Below, in pieces: positions 1 through 4,936 of a DNA stretch of 7,067 nt. The DNA is from Paracoccaceae bacterium (GTDB taxonomy: Bacteria > Pseudomonadota > Alphaproteobacteria > Rhodobacterales > Rhodobacteraceae). How positions within the stretch are numbered: position 1 is the stretch's first letter; every line of letters begins with the position of its first letter. A model generated the notes under the pieces. The model did not search any database. It saw only the letters and a list, made by a program, of their open reading frames with translations, and was not told the DNA's origin. A program made the translations under genes and the position numbers. The stretch lies in NCBI GenBank assembly GCA_025458985.1, contig JALORM010000089.1, positions 1-7,067 on the forward strand. The letters are read 5' to 3'.

Positions 1-147
1 GCCGCGCTCGACACCGGGCACCGCGCGGTTGCTGCCGAGAGCGTGGTGGCATCGATCCGCGACATCGCCGCGGCCGATCCGTCCGCGCGCATCCTGATCT
101 GCGGATCGCTTTACCTTGCCGGAAAGGTGTTGCGCGAGAACGCGTGA
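1..147 (+). CDS. folC: Folylpolyglutamate synthase / dihydrofolate synthase, C-terminal end (partial)
   Basis: Only the last 48 codons and a TGA stop are present; the start lies left of the window. The visible residues end with the block ILICGSLYLAGKVLRENA, which matches the typical end of FolC, where a strand followed by a Gly-Ser-Leu-Tyr-Leu-Ala-Gly turn leads into the last helix of the C-terminal Mur-ligase-type domain. FolC is a cytoplasmic ATP-dependent ligase that adds glutamate to dihydropteroate and then extends the polyglutamate tail of folates. The ATP-binding and catalytic parts are outside the window, so integrity cannot be judged. The gene converges on the transglycosylase to its right, with 82 bases and two hairpins between the two stop codons. 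The identification rests on the C-terminal signature alone. Confidence 0.85.
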   Translation, partial: AALDTGHRAVAAESVVASIRDIAAADPSARILICGSLYLAGKVLRENA

Positions 148-155
148 CCCGGGCG

Positions 156-177
156 CGATCCTTCTGGCGAAGGATCG
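156..177 (+). terminator. Hairpin after folC, likely terminator
   Basis: A perfect 9-bp stem (CGATCCTTC pairing with GAAGGATCG) closes a TGGC loop, beginning 8 bases after the folC stop. No T run follows, so this is not a textbook intrinsic terminator. Its place between convergent genes and its similarity to the hairpin at 203-224 support a role in ending transcription or stabilising the 3' end. As a near-perfect inverted repeat it would fold on either strand. Confidence 0.55.
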
Positions 178-202
178 GGCGCCAACGGTGCCGCCTGCGC
201 CC

Positions 203-224
203 CAATTCTTCGCCGGAAGAATTG
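203..224 (-). terminator. Hairpin after the transglycosylase gene, likely terminator
   Basis: A perfect 9-bp stem (CAATTCTTC pairing with GAAGAATTG) closes a 4-base loop, 5 bases downstream of the transglycosylase TGA on the minus strand. The outer stem is AT-rich against a very GC-rich background, which is typical of deliberate 3'-end structures. It shares the CTTC-loop-GAAG core with the hairpin at 156-177. Between them the pair could act as a bidirectional terminator for the two convergent genes. Confidence 0.6.
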
Positions 225-229
225 ATGCC

Positions 230-1408
230 TCAGAGCGCGTCGAGCAGCGCGCGCGTCGGCCAGGCGTCGGCGGGCAGCCCCAGCCGGACCTGTTCGGCCT
301 GCACCGCGCGACGCGTCCGTTCGCCGAGGATGCCGTCGACGGCCCCCACGTCGTGGCCCAGTGCCTCCAGACGGCGTTGCAGCGCCTCCATCTCCTCGCC
401 CGTCAGCCCGGGGTCGGGGCTGCCCGCGTCGAAGACCGGGGCGCCTTCCAGGCGGGTGGCGAAATACGCGGCGGTGGTCACGTAGACGAAGCTCTTGTTC
501 CAGTCGAAGAACACCCGGAAGTTCGGGTATGCCAGAAAGGCAGGTCCCTTGCGCCCCATCGGCAAGAGGACCGAAGCCGAAAGCGCGCCGTCGCCCAGAG
601 TGCCCTGCCGGGCGCGCACGCCCATCGCCTCCCATTCCGCGACGGTCAGCGCGTGATCGAGGCCGGTCTTCGCCCAGTCCAGCGCCTCGGGCACGGTCAC
701 CTCGTGCAGCCAGGGCTCGCCTGCGCGCCAGCCGTGGTGCTGGAGCATCCGCGCTCCCGAAAGGATCGCATCGGGAACCGAGGTCTTGAGGCTTACCCGG
801 CCGTCGCCGTCGCCGTCGACCCCGCGTTCCAGGATGTCGGCGGGCAGCATCTGCACCATGCCGATCTCGCCCGCCCAGGCGCCAGTCGTGTCCAGGTCGA
901 ACTGCCCGCGCTCGTGCAGTGCAAGCGCGGCGAAGACCTGCGGCTGGAACAGCTCGGGCCGCCGGCAGTCGTGCGACAGCGTCATCAGCGCGTCCAGCGT
1001 GTTGAAGTCGCCCTGCACCGCGCCGTAGTCGGTCTCGAGCGCCCAGAACGCCAGCAGCACCCCGCGCGACACGCCGAAGCGCTGCTCGGCTTCGGCGAAA
1101 ACGGCGGCGTGACGCTCGGCATTGCGTCGGCCGTTGTCGATCCGGCCCTGGCTGATGACGGTGCGGGCGAAGTCGACAAAGTCCTTGCGGAAGATGCCCT
1201 GGTTGCGGTCGGCCCGGATCACCCGGTCGTCCTGCCGCGCGGCGCCGAAAAAGCGCGCCACCGCCTCCGGCGCGTGGCCGCGGGCCTGCGCATCGGCCGC
1301 CATCGCGGACACGAACTCGCGGAAGCCGCCGCCGCAGGGCACCGCCGCGCCTGCCGCGGCCGGAAGCCCTGCAAAGGCCAGAAGGGCAAGGACCGTGACC
1401 CGGGACAT
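230..1408 (-). CDS. Secreted lytic murein transglycosylase (MltB/SLT_2 family) with C-terminal peptidoglycan-binding domain
   Basis: 392 residues. Enzymes of this family cleave the MurNAc-GlcNAc bond of peptidoglycan and leave a 1,6-anhydro end, acting in the periplasm. Residues 1-22 form a signal peptide (hydrophobic run LALLAFAGLPAAAGA). Cys25 is preceded by Pro, so there is no lipobox and a soluble protein is expected. The catalytic domain has Glu125 in the block ALETDYG, the GEIGMVQMLP motif (180-189), an EF-hand-like DGDGDGRVSL loop (198-207) as in MltB, and DAILSGARMLQHHGW (213-227). Cys25 and Cys148 might form a disulfide (inference). Residues about 335-392 are a PG_binding_1 repeat with LQRRLEALGHDVGAVDG. 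The ATG was chosen because it begins the signal peptide and has GGAAGG (1415-1420) 6 bases upstream; the reading frame stays open further upstream but without such features. The gene lies 95 bases after the GST gene on the same strand, with a possible promoter of its own. Confidence 0.93.
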   Translation of the reverse strand: MSRVTVLALLAFAGLPAAAGAAVPCGGGFREFVSAMAADAQARGHAPEAVARFFGAARQDDRVIRADRNQGIFRKDFVDFARTVISQGRIDNGRRNAERHAAVFAEAEQRFGVSRGVLLAFWALETDYGAVQGDFNTLDALMTLSHDCRRPELFQPQVFAALALHERGQFDLDTTGAWAGEIGMVQMLPADILERGVDGDGDGRVSLKTSVPDAILSGARMLQHHGWRAGEPWLHEVTVPEALDWAKTGLDHALTVAEWEAMGVRARQGTLGDGALSASVLLPMGRKGPAFLAYPNFRVFFDWNKSFVYVTTAAYFATRLEGAPVFDAGSPDPGLTGEEMEALQRRLEALGHDVGAVDGILGERTRRAVQAEQVRLGLPADAWPTRALLDAL

Positions 1409-1435
1409 GGCGCGCCTTCCGCTGCTGCGGCCGTG

Positions 1436-1463
1436 AGGGTAGCAGCCCGGCGGCGCGGGGCAA
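1436..1463 (-). promoter_or_regulatory. Candidate promoter of the transglycosylase gene
   Basis: On the minus strand TTGCCC (1463-1458) is followed after 16 bases by TACCCT (1441-1436). Transcription from about 1429 would give a leader of about 20 bases containing the GGAAGG ribosome binding site. The hexamers are only half matches to the sigma-70 consensus, but the TTGnnC / TAnnnT pattern recurs before other genes in this window. The -35 overlaps the hairpin at 1455-1470. Confidence 0.35.
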
Positions 1464-1470
1464 TCCCCGC
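1455..1470 (-). terminator. GC-rich hairpin between the GST and transglycosylase genes
   Basis: GCGGGG and CCCCGC pair around a CAAT loop, about 34 bases after the GST stop on the minus strand. There is no T run, and the stem overlaps a candidate -35 element of the next gene. It may be a weak terminator or a chance GC-rich repeat. Confidence 0.25.
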
Positions 1471-1503
1471 CGTGGTCACGCCGTCGTCGGACGCGCGCTT
1501 GCG

Positions 1504-2493
1504 TCATGCCGCGGCAAGGTGCCCCCGGCCGTGCGGCTCGGTCCAGTCCACATCGGGCGCCAGCGGCACGATGCGGCGCGGGTTCACCGTCTCGTGGCTC
1601 CAGTAGTAGTGGCGGCGGATGTGGTCGAAGCGGACCGTTCCGGCCACGCCCGGCCACTGGTAGAGCTCGCGCGCATAGGACCAGAGGGCAGGGTAGTCGA
1701 CAAGCCTCCGGCGCGAGCACTTGAAATGCCCGTGATAGACCGCGTCGAACCGCACCAGGGTGGTGAAAAGCCGCCAGTCGGCTTCGGTCACGCGTTCGCC
1801 CATCAGGTAGCGCCGCCGGGCAAGCCGCGCCTCCAGCCAGTCGAGCGTCTCGAACAGCGCGGTTGCGGCTTCGTCGTAGGCTTCCTGCGTGGTCGCGAAG
1901 CCGGCCTTGTAGACGCCGTTGTTAACGGTGTCGTACACGCGCGCGTTGACGTCCTCGATCCCTGCGCGCAGGGACGAAGGCCAGAAGTCCTGCCGGTCTC
2001 CGGTGATCCCGTCGAAGGCCGAATTGAACATGCGGATGATCTCGGCGCTTTCGTTCGAGACGATCGTTCCGCGCTGGCGATCCCACAGAACGGGGACCGT
2101 CACGCGGCCCGAGGCGTCGGGCTTGGCGCGCGTGTAGATGTCGCGCAGGAAGGGCAGGTCGTGAAGCGCGTCGCCCGTGGCACCGGGAAATCCGGTACCG
2201 AAGGTCCAGCCGTCGGAGGCCATGTCCGGGTGGACGACGCTGACGCCGACATGGGGCACCAGACCCTTGAGCTCGCGGAAGATGAGCGTCCGGTGCGCCC
2301 AGGGGCAGGCGTAGGAGACATAGAGGTGATAGCGCCCGCTTTCCGCGGCGAACCCGCCTTCGCCGGAGGGCCCAGGCGCGCCGTCGGGCGTGACCCAGTT
2401 GCGGAACGATGCGGTCGACCGCACAAAGCGGCCTCCGGTCTTGCCGGTGTCGTACCAGGTGTCGTCCCACTTGCCGTCGATCAGCTGGCCCAT
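1504..2493 (-). CDS. Glutathione S-transferase family protein, xi class (likely glutathionyl-hydroquinone reductase, YqjG/ECM4-like)
   Basis: 329 residues, the usual length for this class. These cytoplasmic enzymes use glutathione to reduce glutathionyl-hydroquinones through a catalytic cysteine. The thioredoxin-like N-terminal half carries the signature YACPWAHRT with Cys63, the same residue number as the catalytic Cys of E. coli YqjG. It also has VPVLWD (133-138) and IVSNESAEIIRM (144-155), the glutathione-binding strand and helix. The helical C-terminal half has NNGVYKAGFA (191-200), YHGHFKC (253-259) and RRHYYWSHETVNP (293-305). Tyr195 and Tyr296 fall where active-site tyrosines are known in YqjG. 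The ATG at 2493 has GGAGG (2500-2504) 6 bases upstream and begins the family's usual N-terminus; the open frame continues upstream but that part is low-complexity Arg/Pro sequence and overlaps cobL. It is divergent from cobL. The physiological substrate here is unknown. Confidence 0.93.
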   Translation of the reverse strand: MGQLIDGKWDDTWYDTGKTGGRFVRSTASFRNWVTPDGAPGPSGEGGFAAESGRYHLYVSYACPWAHRTLIFRELKGLVPHVGVSVVHPDMASDGWTFGTGFPGATGDALHDLPFLRDIYTRAKPDASGRVTVPVLWDRQRGTIVSNESAEIIRMFNSAFDGITGDRQDFWPSSLRAGIEDVNARVYDTVNNGVYKAGFATTQEAYDEAATALFETLDWLEARLARRRYLMGERVTEADWRLFTTLVRFDAVYHGHFKCSRRRLVDYPALWSYARELYQWPGVAGTVRFDHIRRHYYWSHETVNPRRIVPLAPDVDWTEPHGRGHLAAA

Positions 2494-2520
2494 CGCGCGC
2501 CTCCTTCGGTTCCACTCTTG

Positions 2521-2548
2521 AAGGTAGCCTTCGCCGCACTGCGCACAA
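2521..2548 (-). promoter_or_regulatory. Candidate promoter of the GST gene
   Basis: On the minus strand TTGTGC (2548-2543) is followed after 16 bases by TACCTT (2526-2521). Initiation near 2514 would leave a leader of about 20 bases containing the GGAGG site. The match to the sigma-70 consensus is modest. Confidence 0.3.
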
Positions 2549-2557
2549 ACCTCGGCA

Positions 2558-2578
2558 GGCGCAGGGGTGGCCTGCGCC
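2558..2578. repeat. Inverted repeat in the GST-cobL divergent region
   Basis: Two perfect 8-base arms, GGCGCAGG and CCTGCGCC, are separated by GGTGG. The repeat lies just upstream of both candidate promoters in the 146-base gap between the divergent genes, so it could be an operator for a dimeric regulator. In such GC-rich DNA a chance repeat is also possible. Confidence 0.35.
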
Positions 2579-2590
2579 CGCGCACATGCG

Positions 2591-2619
2591 TTGCAGGCCC
2601 CGCGGTGGGCCCCTATAGG
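2591..2619 (+). promoter_or_regulatory. Candidate promoter of cobL
   Basis: TTGCAG (2591-2596), a 17-base spacer and TATAGG (2614-2619) form a sigma-70-like promoter; the TATA is rare in this GC-rich context. Initiation near 2626 would give a leader of about 14 bases holding GGGAGG (2628-2633), leaving no room for a leader riboswitch. Confidence 0.45.
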
Positions 2620-2639
2620 TGCCGGCAGGGAGGACGCGC

Positions 2640-3833
2640 ATGGCCGGGTGGCTGCACATCGTCGGCATGGGCGAGGACGGGCTCGACGGGCTGTCGCCGC
2701 CGGCCCGCGCGGTGGTCGAGGCGGCCGAGGTTCTGGTCGGCGGCACCCGCCACCCCGGGCTTCCGCTGGCCGCCAAGCGGCTCGACTGGCCCGAGGCGTT
2801 CGAGGACCTGATCGCACTGCTGCGCCGCCACGAGGGCAAGCGGGTCGCGGTTCTCGTGGTCGGCGATCCGCTCTGGTACTCGGTCGGGGCGCGGATCGGC
2901 CGTGCGATCCCGCCGTCGGAAATCGTCTACCACCCGCAGGTCTCGGCCTTCCAGCTGGCCGCTGCACGGATGGGCTGGTCGCTGGCCGACCTCGAGACGC
3001 TCACCGTCCACGGCCGCCCGGTCGAGCAGATGATCGCCTTCATCCAGCCCGACCAGCGGCTGCTGATCCTGGCCACCGGCGCCGACACGCCTGCGCGCAT
3101 CGCGCGCTTCCTGACCGATCGCGGCTTCGGGCTCAGCCGGATGACTGCGCTTTCCGCAATGGGCGGGCCAGATGAGGCCCGGGTCGACGGGGTGGCGGAA
3201 AGCTGGTCGGCGCAAGTGCCCGCCTTCAACACGCTGGCGGTGGAGTGCCTGGCCGCGCCCGATGCGGCGCTGCAGCCACGGGTGCCCGGTCTCGCCGACG
3301 AGCTGTTCCAGCACGACGGTACGGTTACCCGGCGCGAGGTGCGGGCGGCGACGCTGGCCAAGCTGATGCCGATGCGCGGCGCCCTGCTGTGGGATGTGGG
3401 CTGTGGCGCGGGGTCGGTCGCGATCGAGTGGATGCGCGCGGCGCGCTATGCCCGCGCCATCGGGATCGAGCCCCGTGCCGACCGCCGCACGATGGCGGCA
3501 GCGAATGCGCTGGCGCTGGGCACCCCGAAGCTGGAACTGATCGACGGATCCGCGCCGGAGGCGTTCACGGGCCTGCCGGCACCCGACGCGATCTTCCTTG
3601 GAGGCGGCCTTTCGGAAGCCGCGTTCGACGCGGCATGGGAGGCGCTGCGCCCGCTGGGCCGGCTGGTGGTGAACGGGCTGACCCCGGCGGAGGAACGGCT
3701 TGTCCTGGGGCTCAGGGCGCGGCACGGGGGCGACCTTGCGCGGCTTCAGGTCTCGCGCCGCGAGGGACCTGCCGGCGCCGAATCATGGCACCCCTTGGCG
3801 CCCGTGACGCAACTTGCGCTTGTGAAGCGCTGA
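2640..3833 (+). CDS. cobL: Precorrin-6Y C5,15-methyltransferase (decarboxylating), fused CbiE-CbiT
   Basis: 397 residues, normal for CobL. It methylates precorrin-6Y at C5 and C15 using S-adenosylmethionine and decarboxylates the acetate side chain on ring C, giving precorrin-8X in the aerobic cobalamin pathway. The N-terminal CbiE-type tetrapyrrole methylase domain (about 1-205) shows HIVGMGEDG near the start, VGDPLWYSVG (74-83) and TVHGRP (122-127). The linker motif DGTVTRREVRA (226-236) leads into the C-terminal CbiT domain, whose SAM-binding motif I is LWDVGCGAGSVAIEW (250-264), followed by GIEP (275-278). The ATG at 2640 was preferred over an in-frame GTG at 2619 because GGGAGG (2628-2633) lies 6 bases before the ATG, and because the usual N-terminus starts with the WLHIVGMG strand. 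No other cob gene is in the window, and the flanking genes are unrelated. Confidence 0.96.
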   Translation: MAGWLHIVGMGEDGLDGLSPPARAVVEAAEVLVGGTRHPGLPLAAKRLDWPEAFEDLIALLRRHEGKRVAVLVVGDPLWYSVGARIGRAIPPSEIVYHPQVSAFQLAAARMGWSLADLETLTVHGRPVEQMIAFIQPDQRLLILATGADTPARIARFLTDRGFGLSRMTALSAMGGPDEARVDGVAESWSAQVPAFNTLAVECLAAPDAALQPRVPGLADELFQHDGTVTRREVRAATLAKLMPMRGALLWDVGCGAGSVAIEWMRAARYARAIGIEPRADRRTMAAANALALGTPKLELIDGSAPEAFTGLPAPDAIFLGGGLSEAAFDAAWEALRPLGRLVVNGLTPAEERLVLGLRARHGGDLARLQVSRREGPAGAESWHPLAPVTQLALVKR

Positions 3834-3845
3834 CGGCATGCCGTC
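3832..3845. repeat. 14-base palindrome overlapping the cobL stop
   Basis: GACGGCATGCCGTC is its own reverse complement and includes the last two bases of the cobL TGA. It directly precedes the hairpin at 3851-3868, and together they may form a double 3'-end structure. It could equally be an isolated palindrome. Confidence 0.4.
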
Positions 3846-3850
3846 GCGCG

Positions 3851-3870
3851 ATTGCCGGATCGGGCAATTT
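3851..3870 (+). terminator. Hairpin with short T run after cobL
   Basis: ATTGCC and GGCAAT form a 6-bp stem around a 6-base loop, and TT continues the final T to give TTT. It lies 17 bases after the cobL stop and before the promoter-like sequence of the next gene, as expected for an intrinsic terminator. The stem and T run are short. Confidence 0.5.
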
Positions 3871-3892
3871 GCATGGTGTCACAAGGAATTAA

Positions 3893-3922
3893 CTTGACGG
3901 ATGCTAAGGTGGACCCATCCTT
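3893..3922 (+). promoter_or_regulatory. Candidate promoter of the small unknown gene; heat-shock (sigma-32) like
   Basis: CTTGACG (3893-3899), 14 bases, then CCCATCCT (3914-3921) resembles the sigma-32 pattern CTTGAA-N13-15-CCCATnT. The same TTGACG is also a good sigma-70 -35, but the best -10 at normal spacing (CATCCT, 3916-3921) is weak. Either way the sequence sits 25 bases before the ATG, with GGAGG (3935-3939) in between. Confidence 0.45.
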
Positions 3923-3946
3923 GAGCGCAGGGGTGGAGGTTCGGTC

Positions 3947-4309
3947 ATGCTGTTTTCGCTGCCGAAGGAAGTCCGTGACGGGCTGGAAAGCGCGCGTGTC
4001 AGCGACCTGGTCCGCAAGAGCCGACTGAGGATCGTGGCGGACGGCCGCGCCTACCCGGTGATCCGCATCTCTGACGACGGGTTCTCGCTGTCGCCGGACG
4101 CGCCGCACCTGCGGGGCCTTGTCGACCTCTACGAGGGCGCGCGCGCGGTCGCGCAGTGCCTGATCATCGCGTCGTCCGAGGACCGGGGCGAGATGCGTTA
4201 CGAGTTCAAGCGCCGGACCGAGGTCGCTGACCGCCCGCCGCTCGATTTCGAGCGGGACGAGACTGCGCCCGTTGCGCTTCTGTCGCGCCGGCCCGAAGCT
4301 GCGCCCTGA
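3947..4309 (+). CDS. Small conserved-type protein of unknown function (possible PilZ-like beta-barrel)
   Basis: 120 residues; I do not recognise the family with confidence. It is a real gene by its codon bias, its good ribosome binding site (GGAGG at 3935-3939, 7 bases before ATG) and its own promoter-like sequence. There is no signal peptide or membrane segment, so it is probably cytoplasmic. The N-terminus (1-28) looks helical and charged. Residues about 27-90 look like a run of short strands, with RLRIVADGRAYPVIRI, then SDDGF, then VDLYEGARAVAQCLII and MRYEFKR. The SxxG turn after a strand and the ending strand pair faintly recall PilZ domains, but the PilZ arginine motif and the Asp of DxSxxG are not clear. 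The C-terminal 25 residues are polar and Pro-rich, likely disordered. It stands as a single gene between cobL and a convergent unit. The function cannot be inferred from its neighbours. Confidence 0.82.
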   Translation: MLFSLPKEVRDGLESARVSDLVRKSRLRIVADGRAYPVIRISDDGFSLSPDAPHLRGLVDLYEGARAVAQCLIIASSEDRGEMRYEFKRRTEVADRPPLDFERDETAPVALLSRRPEAAP

Positions 4310-4402
4310 CCGGCCGGCATTTTCCGTCAAGGGACAGGGGCAAGCGGACTTGGCCGTCCGGCGTTGGACCGGGATTGCCGGCAATGGCATCGGCCCGGGG
4401 CT
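4310..4402. other. Convergent intergenic region with short inverted repeats
   Basis: This 93-base gap separates the stops of the small gene and the L,D-transpeptidase gene. It contains CGGAC-N6-GTCCG (4345-4360) and the 12-base palindrome ATTGCCGGCAAT (4374-4385). Neither is followed by a T run. They may form termination structures for the convergent genes, but no clear intrinsic terminator is visible. Confidence 0.4.
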
Positions 4403-4936
4403 CTAAGGCCTGATCTCGACCACCGTTCCCAGATCGGTCACGCGCCACAGCTCGTCCATGACCGCGTTCGTCACGGCGATACAGCCCGCGGTCCAGTCGC
4501 GGTCGATCCACTGGTGGCCGGTGACGCCGCGGGGCTGGCCGTGGATGAAGATGTCGCCGCCCGGGCTGTAGCCGCCCGCCGAGGCGCGGACGACATGCTC
4601 GCGCTGCGGGTAATCGATGCCGAGCGACAGGTGGAACCGGCTCTGCGGATTCTTTCGGTCGATCCGGAACAGCCCCTCGGGCGTACGACCGTCACCCTGG
4701 CGGTCCTTGTCGCCCTCAGGCGCGAAGCCGAGGCGGATGCCGTAGACGCGCAGCGCCGTGCCGTCGCGGTAGACGGTCATCCGACGCGCCGCCTTCTCGA
4801 TCAGGATGCGGTCGATCGGCTCGGTCAGCGGGGCGAGCGGGCGCGGGGCGACCGGGACCATCGCATTCCAGGCGCCGACGGTCGCGATCAGGCCCACCAG
4901 CAGCGCCGAATAGAGCGTGGCCCGGCGCCGTGTCAT
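4403..4936 (-). CDS. Membrane-anchored L,D-transpeptidase (YkuD domain, ErfK/YafK-like)
   Basis: 177 residues. YkuD enzymes use a cysteine to make or break bonds at meso-diaminopimelate in peptidoglycan stem peptides, forming 3-3 cross-links or attaching proteins to the wall; which reaction this one performs is not shown by the sequence. Residues 1-6 are basic and 7-27 hydrophobic, a signal anchor that would place the domain in the periplasm. The catalytic signature is present: His132 in the block IFIHG and Cys151 in the block TAGCIAVTN, with Thr149 and Gly150 before the Cys. GDGRTPEGLFRI (81-92) is the usual substrate-side strand. The ATG overlaps the TGA of the upstream lyase gene (ATGA), and no strong Shine-Dalgarno is seen, so translation is probably coupled to the upstream gene. 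The frame is open to 5245, but that part is antisense-like Arg-rich sequence inside the lyase gene. Confidence 0.9.
   Translation of the reverse strand: MTRRRATLYSALLVGLIATVGAWNAMVPVAPRPLAPLTEPIDRILIEKAARRMTVYRDGTALRVYGIRLGFAPEGDKDRQGDGRTPEGLFRIDRKNPQSRFHLSLGIDYPQREHVVRASAGGYSPGGDIFIHGQPRGVTGHQWIDRDWTAGCIAVTNAVMDELWRVTDLGTVVEIRP

Noticed and set aside
1334..1408. Transglycosylase as a lipoprotein attached at Cys25
   Set aside because: The residue before the Cys is Pro and the preceding AAVP does not fit a lipobox, so ordinary signal-peptidase cleavage is more likely.
116..1606. Long plus-strand open frame (496 codons) opposite the transglycosylase gene
   Set aside because: It is antisense to a gene with clear family motifs, is rich in Arg/His/Ala as expected from the reverse of GC-biased codons, and has no recognisable domain.
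2619..2639. Upstream GTG start for cobL adding seven residues
   Set aside because: GGGAGG is placed correctly for the ATG at 2640, and the GTG has no ribosome binding site and overlaps the proposed -10 element.
2494..2639. Cobalamin riboswitch before cobL
   Set aside because: No B12-box-like conserved core is visible, and the gap is too short for a full aptamer plus the proposed promoter.
1519..2811. Plus-strand open frame (430 codons) opposite the GST gene, running into cobL
   Set aside because: It is the complement of well-supported GST codons and overlaps the cobL start in another frame; no domain is visible.
2613..3725. Minus-strand open frame (370 codons) opposite cobL
   Set aside because: It is a shadow of GC-biased cobL codons and has low-complexity Arg/Gln/His-rich sequence.
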